Shown here piece by piece: positions 6,557 to 10,735 of a DNA stretch of 10,735 nucleotides. The position numbers and the translations under genes are program-made. The DNA comes from JAERML01 sp035687895 (GTDB lineage: Bacteria > Bacteroidota > Ignavibacteria > UBA10030 > UBA6906): assembly GCA_035687895.1 (NCBI GenBank), contig DASRUE010000238.1, forward strand, positions 1 through 10,735, in the 5' to 3' direction. Positions within the stretch are counted from its first letter, which is position 1. Each line of letters opens with the position of its first letter. Below the pieces are notes generated by a model. That model ran no database searches. It was not told the origin of the DNA and saw only the letters and a list, made by a program, of their open reading frames with translations.

Positions 6557-7948
6557 CTATTTGCCCAGGAACTCGATGACGTCGTACCGCGTAAGGATGC
6601 CGCTGATTTTCTGATCGTCCTCCACCAGAACCGCGGTATTCTTCTTGGAAGTCATGAAGTGGATGACGTCCTCGATCTGGGAATCAATATTCACGAGCGG
6701 AAAGCTCGGTCCCATCACGGTGCTAACAGGAGAATCCACCAGCGACGGTCGCTCGAGCACCCTGGTCATCAGTTCATTGTCGTGCACGGCACCGATTGGC
6801 TTCCCCCGGTCGAGCACAGGAAGCTGGGAAACGTCGTGCTCCTTGATGAGGTCAAGCGCCTTGCGGATGGTGGTGATGGGATCGATAGCCACCAGGTCAC
6901 CCATTTTCTTTTTCTTCGACTGCAACACGTACCGTGCTGTGACTTTCTCGGGTGTAAGGAACCCGTTCTCTCGCATCCAGTCATCGTTGTAGATCTTGCT
7001 AAGGTATCGCTCGCCCGAATCGGGCAACAGCACGACGACGACATCATCATCTTTGAACCTGTCAGCAATCTTCATCAAGCCAGCCACAGCGGTGCCGGCC
7101 GAACCACCCGCCATTAATCCTTCTTCTCGAGTGAGCCGCCGCGCCATGAGGAATGACTCCTTGTCAGTCACTTCGATCATTTCATCCACATATTCAAGGT
7201 GCAGAACGCCCGGCACATAGTCCTGGCCGATCCCTTCAACCTTGTATGTCTTGAGCAGTGGCGTAATCTTCTTCGTATAGAAATATTCACGAAGGGCAGA
7301 TCCTTTGGGGTCTATCCCGATCACCTTGATGCCAGGATTCTTTTCCTTCAAGAATTTTCCGGCCCCACTGATCGTTCCGCCTGTTCCAACGGCGCAGACG
7401 AAATAGTCGATCTGGCCGCCGGTCTGTTCCCATATCTCAGGACCGGTGGTGTTGTAGTGGGATTCCGGGTTCTTGGGGTTGTAGTACTGGTTTGCCAGGA
7501 CCGAGTTGGGGGTTTCGCGAACGACTTTCTTGGCGACTTCAGTATAGCTTTCCGGTGACTCGTGTGGCACGGCGGTGGGTGTGACAATGACCTCTGCACC
7601 GAATGCCCTGAGAAGACGGATCTTCTCCATGCTCATTTTGTCGGGGAGAGTGAAAACGGTCTTGAACCCCTTCACAGCGGCAACCAATGCGAGACCCATA
7701 CCCGTGTTTCCGCTGGTGGATTCCACGATGGTTCCTCCAGCCTTGAGCCGGCCTTCTTTTTCAGCCTCCTCAACGATCGAGAGACCGATCCGGTCTTTGA
7801 CTGAACCCCCCGGATTGAAATACTCCACTTTGGCGAGAATTACCCCTTTGACATCATCGGTCACTCTGTTCAACCTGACAAGAGGCGTGTTGCCGATGGT
7901 CTGGAGGATGTTGTCGTAGTAACAGACTTTTTTTAAATCCTTTACCAT
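6557..7948 (-). CDS. cystathionine beta-synthase with C-terminal tandem CBS domains
   Basis: A 463-residue cytoplasmic PLP enzyme that condenses homocysteine with serine (or activated serine) to cystathionine. Residues about 10-330 are the fold-type II catalytic domain: IGNTPLVRL (18-26), NPGGSVKDRIG with PLP lysine Lys51, ESTSGNTGMGLAL (76-88), the phosphate loop GTGGTISG (188-195) and LLPDSGERYLSKIYNDDWM (307-325). KMSMEKIRLLRAFGAEVIVTPT (104-125) is characteristic of true cystathionine beta-synthases rather than plain cysteine synthases. Residues about 340-463 hold two CBS motifs (MGDLVAIDPITTIRKALDLI and VSTVMGPSFPLVNIDSQIED begin them), a likely nucleotide-binding regulatory module. The N-terminus is short and lacks the haem-binding extension of the animal enzyme. 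GGGAG lies 5 bases before the ATG. The next gene follows within about 55 bases, consistent with reverse transsulfuration. Confidence 0.94.
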   Translation of the reverse strand: MVKDLKKVCYYDNILQTIGNTPLVRLNRVTDDVKGVILAKVEYFNPGGSVKDRIGLSIVEEAEKEGRLKAGGTIVESTSGNTGMGLALVAAVKGFKTVFTLPDKMSMEKIRLLRAFGAEVIVTPTAVPHESPESYTEVAKKVVRETPNSVLANQYYNPKNPESHYNTTGPEIWEQTGGQIDYFVCAVGTGGTISGAGKFLKEKNPGIKVIGIDPKGSALREYFYTKKITPLLKTYKVEGIGQDYVPGVLHLEYVDEMIEVTDKESFLMARRLTREEGLMAGGSAGTAVAGLMKIADRFKDDDVVVVLLPDSGERYLSKIYNDDWMRENGFLTPEKVTARYVLQSKKKKMGDLVAIDPITTIRKALDLIKEHDVSQLPVLDRGKPIGAVHDNELMTRVLERPSLVDSPVSTVMGPSFPLVNIDSQIEDVIHFMTSKKNTAVLVEDDQKISGILTRYDVIEFLGK

Positions 7949-8006
7949 GCCACTCCCTTGTTATGCAGTAAGTAGTTGAGTACTATTGCCGGGAGCGTTA
8001 CTTTTT

Positions 8007-8759
8007 TCATCGCTTGCGGTTGATCCGACTGGCGGCGAACGCTGCCCCAAACCCATTATCGATATTGACCACAGTAACGCCTGCAGCGCACGAGTTGAGC
8101 ATTCCGAGCAATGCCGAGAGACCCTGAAAGCTCGCCCCGTAACCGATAGAAGTGGGGACAGCGATTACTGGCACATCGACCAGGCCACCCACCACGCTCG
8201 GAAGCGCCCCTTCCATCCCTGCAACCACAATGATAACCGAAGCGCTCCGCAATCGGTTACTCTGGGAGAGGACCCGATGAATTCCTGCGACGCCAACATC
8301 GAAGATGCGCTCGACCTTGTTTCCCATAATCGAGGCTGTCTCTGCTGCCTCCTCGGCCACAGAGATGTCGGAAGTTCCTGCCGTTACTATCAAGATAACG
8401 CCTCGGCCCTGCGGTCGCGCAAGATGCTCATTAGCCGCAACTGTGCGGGCGGTCTCATTGTATCGAGCTTTACGGATCACCTTTTTCACCGCGAGGTAAT
8501 GATCCTTTCGAGCTCGCGTGATAAGCAAGATACTCCCGTGCGAAACGATCCTTCCGGCAATCGCCGCAACTTGTCGTGGAGTCTTTCCCTCGCTGAGAAT
8601 GACTTCCGGAAATCCCTGCCGGGCTGCACGATGGCTGTCGATGGTAGCGAATTCGAGTCCATCGTTGAAAGCGCTCGGAATTGCGGCGAGGGCGTCTCTT
8701 TCAGAAATCATACCGCGCTTGAACTGTCGTAGAATCGTCTGTATGTCGTTCTTGGCCAT
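8007..8759 (-). CDS. larB: nickel-pincer cofactor biosynthesis protein LarB
   Basis: A 250-residue LarB of normal family length. LarB carboxylates and hydrolyses nicotinic acid adenine dinucleotide to pyridinium-3,5-biscarboxylic acid mononucleotide, the first step to the nickel-pincer cofactor of lactate racemase-type enzymes. The N-terminal helical region (1-55) leads into the AIR-carboxylase-like (PurE-like) domain: VTAGTSDISVAEEAAET (125-141), VVAGMEGALPSVVGGLVDVP (178-197), VPTSIGYGAS (201-210), LNSCAAGVTVVNIDNGFGAA (221-240). Cys224 matches the family cysteine reported to form an adduct with the substrate. I chose the ATG at 8759 because the family pattern begins there. The open frame extends to 8948, but the best promoter's -35 box covers that ATG, and the extra 63 residues look unlike LarB. 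No clear Shine-Dalgarno is seen. larC and larE are not in the window. Confidence 0.93.
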   Translation of the reverse strand: MAKNDIQTILRQFKRGMISERDALAAIPSAFNDGLEFATIDSHRAARQGFPEVILSEGKTPRQVAAIAGRIVSHGSILLITRARKDHYLAVKKVIRKARYNETARTVAANEHLARPQGRGVILIVTAGTSDISVAEEAAETASIMGNKVERIFDVGVAGIHRVLSQSNRLRSASVIIVVAGMEGALPSVVGGLVDVPVIAVPTSIGYGASFQGLSALLGMLNSCAAGVTVVNIDNGFGAAFAASRINRKR

Positions 8760-8919
8760 TGAGACCGAGCTTTCGGGAAGGGTGCGTTGCCGGCAATCGG
8801 CGCTAATGTGGGTCCGAGATTCCGCCCGTCCCTCGACACTGACAACAACGTCGCATGATGACTCTTCATGGTCACCACTGATCATCGCACGGTCGGCTGA
8901 CAAGCAGGTTGGCGTTGAA

Positions 8920-8948
8920 AATATACTCGTTTTAGCTTCCAGAATCAA
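8920..8948 (-). promoter_or_regulatory. candidate promoter for larB and the transsulfuration genes
   Basis: On the minus strand TTGATT (8943-8948) and TATATT (8920-8925) are separated by exactly 17 bases, a good sigma-70-like match. TATATTTT also nearly fits the Bacteroidota TAnnTTTG box. Transcription would begin near 8912, about 150 bases before the larB ATG at 8759. The ATG at 8948 lies in the -35 box, which argues against that upstream start. Confidence 0.55.
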
Positions 8949-8957
8949 GGCAAGAAC

Positions 8958-8969
8958 CGCGCATGCGCG
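8958..8969. repeat. 12-base perfect palindrome between divergent promoters
   Basis: CGCGCATGCGCG is a perfect palindrome centred at 8963/8964, lying 9 bases upstream of the larB -35 box and 32 bases upstream of the plsY -35 box. The location suits an operator, but a palindrome of this length is expected a few times by chance in 10 kb. Confidence 0.25.
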
Positions 8970-9001
8970 TTGATGCTCAGCTGTTACGCTCTTCCGTTAC
9001 C

Positions 9002-9030
9002 TTGACTCTCCAGCGAAATTTTCGTATTTT
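9002..9030 (+). promoter_or_regulatory. candidate promoter for plsY and transketolase genes
   Basis: TTGACT (9002-9007) and TATTTT (9025-9030) are separated by exactly 17 bases, a strong sigma-70-like match; the run continues as TATTTTTTG, close to the Bacteroidota -7 box. Transcription would start near 9037, downstream of the ATG at 8963, which points to a later start for plsY. Confidence 0.6.
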
Positions 9031-9076
9031 TTGTCCGGAATCCCTCACACGTTCAGCACAAGCGCGTCACATCATC

Positions 9077-9706
9077 GTGTTCTCTCTCGTGTTTGCAGGC
9101 ATCCTCGGGTATCTCCTTGGGTCCGTTCCGGCTGCCTACCTTCTGGTCAGATGGAAATCGAAGATTGATATCAGGAATGCTGGGAGCGGGAACGTCGGCA
9201 CGCTCAACAGCTTTCAAGTCACCGGGTCACGATCGGTGGGAATCGCCGTTCTTGTGCTGGATCTGTTAAAGGGGGCTGTTTCCGTATGGCTTGCAGGCAC
9301 GTTCTGGCCTGATGAAGTGCAGGCTTCGCTGGTAGGCGGGGTCGCATCGGTTCTTGGACACAATTTCCCGATTTGGCTCAAGTTCAAGGGGGGGCGTGGT
9401 TTGGCGACCGCGGCTGGGGCCATGTTTGTTATGGGATGGGTCTGGATTGCCATTTGGGGGGTTGGATGGGGAATAGGATTCTTGATCTGGCGAAAAGTGA
9501 ACATGGGCAATGCGCTTGCATCAGTGCTCCTTCTCTTTCTGATTGCCCTTGTTCCGACAGAGATGCTTCGCGTTCTTCTTTCGGAATGGATTCGACCGAC
9601 GGATTTCAGGTACTATGGATCGATCCTAATGATTATCATCGTCCTCAGGCATATTGAACCCGTGGTGGAGTACATGAAGAGCCGGACACTTCAAAAACCA
9701 GAGTGA
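9077..9706 (+). CDS. plsY: acyl-phosphate:glycerol-3-phosphate acyltransferase PlsY
   Basis: A polytopic inner-membrane enzyme that transfers an acyl group from acyl-phosphate to glycerol-3-phosphate, making lysophosphatidic acid, the first step of phospholipid synthesis. All three PlsY motifs are present, numbered from the chosen start: GSVPAAYLL (15-23), GSGNVGTLNSFQVTG (36-50) and GHNFPIWLKFKGGRGLATAAG (94-114). About five hydrophobic helices alternate with these loops. I chose the GTG at 9077, giving 209 residues, a normal PlsY length starting directly at the first helix. A GTG at 9089 is also possible. The frame is open back to an ATG at 8963, but that adds 38 polar residues and lies upstream of the candidate promoter. 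No good Shine-Dalgarno marks any of these starts, so the start is uncertain. The stop lies 32 bases before the transketolase start chosen here. Confidence 0.92.
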   Translation: MFSLVFAGILGYLLGSVPAAYLLVRWKSKIDIRNAGSGNVGTLNSFQVTGSRSVGIAVLVLDLLKGAVSVWLAGTFWPDEVQASLVGGVASVLGHNFPIWLKFKGGRGLATAAGAMFVMGWVWIAIWGVGWGIGFLIWRKVNMGNALASVLLLFLIALVPTEMLRVLLSEWIRPTDFRYYGSILMIIIVLRHIEPVVEYMKSRTLQKPE

Positions 9707-9738
9707 GCAGACGTTGTATGGCTGGAGTGAACAAACAT

Positions 9739-10620
9739 ATGATGAGCATTCCGGATTTGCAGGAGATGGCCCGACAGATCCGCCGCGATATTATCAAAAT
9801 GCTGATGATATCACAATCCGGACATTCAGGGGGGCCTCTTGGGTTGGCGGATATCTTTGCGTCGCTTTACTTCAGGATCATGAAGTTCGACTCCAAGAAT
9901 CCATCCTGGCCGGAGCGTGATTTTTTCTTTCTTTCAGCCGGCCATTTGGCGCCGGTCTGGTACTCAGCGCTGGCACGAGCAGGATTCTACCCGATCAGGG
10001 AAATGGAAACGCTCCGCAAGATCAACACGCGTCTTCAGGGCCATCCCGCGCCCGGGTATACGCACGGGCTTCCCGGAATTGAGATTGCGTCGGGTTCGCT
10101 GGGGCAGGGGATGTCCATCGCCGTCGGGTGCACTCTCGGTTTGCGATTGGACAGCAAGCCAAACCACGTGTATGTTCTGCACGGCGATGGAGAGCTTGAT
10201 GAAGGTCAGGTGTGGGAAGGGATCATGACGGCCGGTCATTACAATCTTGAGAATCTGACGGCTATTGTCGATCGAAATTTCTGCCAGATCGATAACCGAA
10301 CCGACAAGGTGATGGAACTGGAGCCACTGGCCGATAAATGGCGGGCATTTCGCTGGAATGTCATCGAATGCGATGGCAACAATGTTGAGGGGTTCCTCAA
10401 TGCCATGGAGAAGGCGCGAAACTTCAAGGGGAAACCTTCCGTGGTCATAGCGAAGACATTCATGGGACGGGGCGTGTCCTTCATGGAGGATGACTACCGC
10501 TGGCACGGTGTGCCACCAAGCATCGAGCAGGGTAAACAGGCGTTGGGTGAACTTCCGCCAACAAGATTCGGCGACTTTATTGAATTTGAGTGGGAGAAAT
10601 CTGCACCCGTCCTCGCTTAG
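9739..10620 (+). CDS. transketolase, N-terminal (thiamine diphosphate-binding) subunit
   Basis: A 293-residue N-terminal half of a split transketolase. The thiamine diphosphate/metal motif is GDGELDEGQVWE (149-160) ending at Asn180 (VDRN). Other family sites: SGHSGGPLG with His29, SAGHLAP with His69, LQGHPAPG with His102, ASGSLGQGMS (118-127) and MGRGVSFMEDDYRWHG (242-257). With the C-terminal subunit it would exchange two-carbon ketol units among pentose-phosphate sugars. The ATG at 9739 is preceded by GGAG 11 bases upstream. Alternatives are the ATG at 9718 and a GTG at 9703 that overlaps the plsY stop as GTGA; these add 7 or 12 residues with no family resemblance. It follows plsY closely and is probably cotranscribed with it. 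Confidence 0.94.
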   Translation: MMSIPDLQEMARQIRRDIIKMLMISQSGHSGGPLGLADIFASLYFRIMKFDSKNPSWPERDFFFLSAGHLAPVWYSALARAGFYPIREMETLRKINTRLQGHPAPGYTHGLPGIEIASGSLGQGMSIAVGCTLGLRLDSKPNHVYVLHGDGELDEGQVWEGIMTAGHYNLENLTAIVDRNFCQIDNRTDKVMELEPLADKWRAFRWNVIECDGNNVEGFLNAMEKARNFKGKPSVVIAKTFMGRGVSFMEDDYRWHGVPPSIEQGKQALGELPPTRFGDFIEFEWEKSAPVLA

Positions 10621-10661
10621 TAGTCGGGCAATTTAAGATCGTCTTTCACAGTGGATGTGTG

Positions 10662-10735
10662 ATGAAGAGAATTGAAAGCAAGGGAGAAAAGGCGACACGC
10701 CAGGGTTTTTCCGATGCAATTATGGAATTGGGTGC
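10662..10735 (+). CDS. transketolase, C-terminal (pyrimidine-binding) subunit, partial
   Basis: The first 24 codons of a gene that runs off the right edge, beginning MKRIESKGEKATRQGFSDA and continuing IMELG. The pattern KATRQGFSDAIMELG fits the start of the transketolase C-terminal (Pyr) subunit. It begins 41 bases after the N-terminal subunit stop, the expected partner order. A GTG directly before the ATG (10659) is an alternative start. Only a weak purine stretch (GTGGAT, 10651-10656) could serve as ribosome-binding site. The call rests mostly on context, because few residues are visible. Confidence 0.75.
   Translation, partial: MKRIESKGEKATRQGFSDAIMELG

Larger units (their letters stand above)
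8760..9076. other. divergent intergenic region between larB and plsY
   Basis: About 317 bases without a convincing gene. It holds two back-to-back promoters (8920-8948 minus, 9002-9030 plus) whose -35 boxes are 53 bases apart, with a 12-base palindrome between them. The larB side has a leader of about 150 bases in which I see no riboswitch I can name. Open frames enter from both sides (from 8948 minus and 8963 plus) but start upstream of, or within, the promoters that would transcribe them, so I treat those extensions as non-coding. Confidence 0.55.

Noticed and set aside
7986..8732. Plus-strand open frame of 248 codons
   Set aside because: Antisense to larB, whose motifs are complete; no recognisable domain in the plus frame.
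9388..9394. Run of seven G in plsY as a possible phase-variable tract
   Set aside because: The run encodes the conserved FKGGRG motif in a housekeeping gene; the frame is intact and nothing suggests switching.
1..10735. Search by eye for CRISPR repeats, tRNA or rRNA genes, insertion sequences, phage genes and defence systems
   Set aside because: No spaced direct repeats, tRNA-like cloverleaf, transposase motifs or nuclease/toxin modules were seen; the window is filled by metabolic and housekeeping genes.

Overview
The window looks like a stretch of core bacterial chromosome. I see no phage, insertion sequence, CRISPR, rRNA or tRNA. It most resembles the Bacteroidota/Chlorobiota/Ignavibacteriota group. 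The reasons are a Bacteroidota-style promoter box (TAnnTTTG) at 5317-5324, a prolipoprotein diacylglyceryl transferase of the divergent GDGD-motif type, and the gene content. Base composition looks moderate to slightly GC-rich by eye. The lineage is an inference; no marker gene is complete enough to prove it.

Layout. Positions 1-5256 hold a minus-strand operon, read from right to left: a nucleotidyltransferase fused to a phosphomannomutase-like domain (2746-5256), a lone PTS EIIA domain (2260-2730), a small unrecognised protein (1808-2263), lgt (900-1793), a CxxC glutaredoxin-like protein (604-903), a two-helix membrane peptide (404-607), and the first part of rlmB, cut by the window edge (1-344). 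Three junctions are 4-base ATGA overlaps, which suggests translational coupling. A candidate promoter lies at 5317-5347, just upstream of the first gene.

Positions 5366-8948 hold a second minus-strand group: larB (nickel-pincer cofactor synthesis), cystathionine beta-synthase with C-terminal CBS domains, and a cystathionine gamma-lyase/synthase. The last two can together convert homocysteine plus serine to cysteine (reverse transsulfuration). A good sigma-70-like promoter for the group lies at 8920-8948.

Positions 9002-10735 read on the plus strand from a divergent promoter: plsY (membrane phospholipid synthesis), the N-terminal subunit of a split transketolase, and the start of its C-terminal subunit, cut by the window edge.

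I found no convincing undescribed system. The points most worth a second look are the phosphomannomutase-like domain that has lost its catalytic motifs, the lone EIIA encoded directly after it, the substituted active-site positions in Lgt, the pairing of larB with cysteine biosynthesis, and two small conserved-looking proteins of unknown function.
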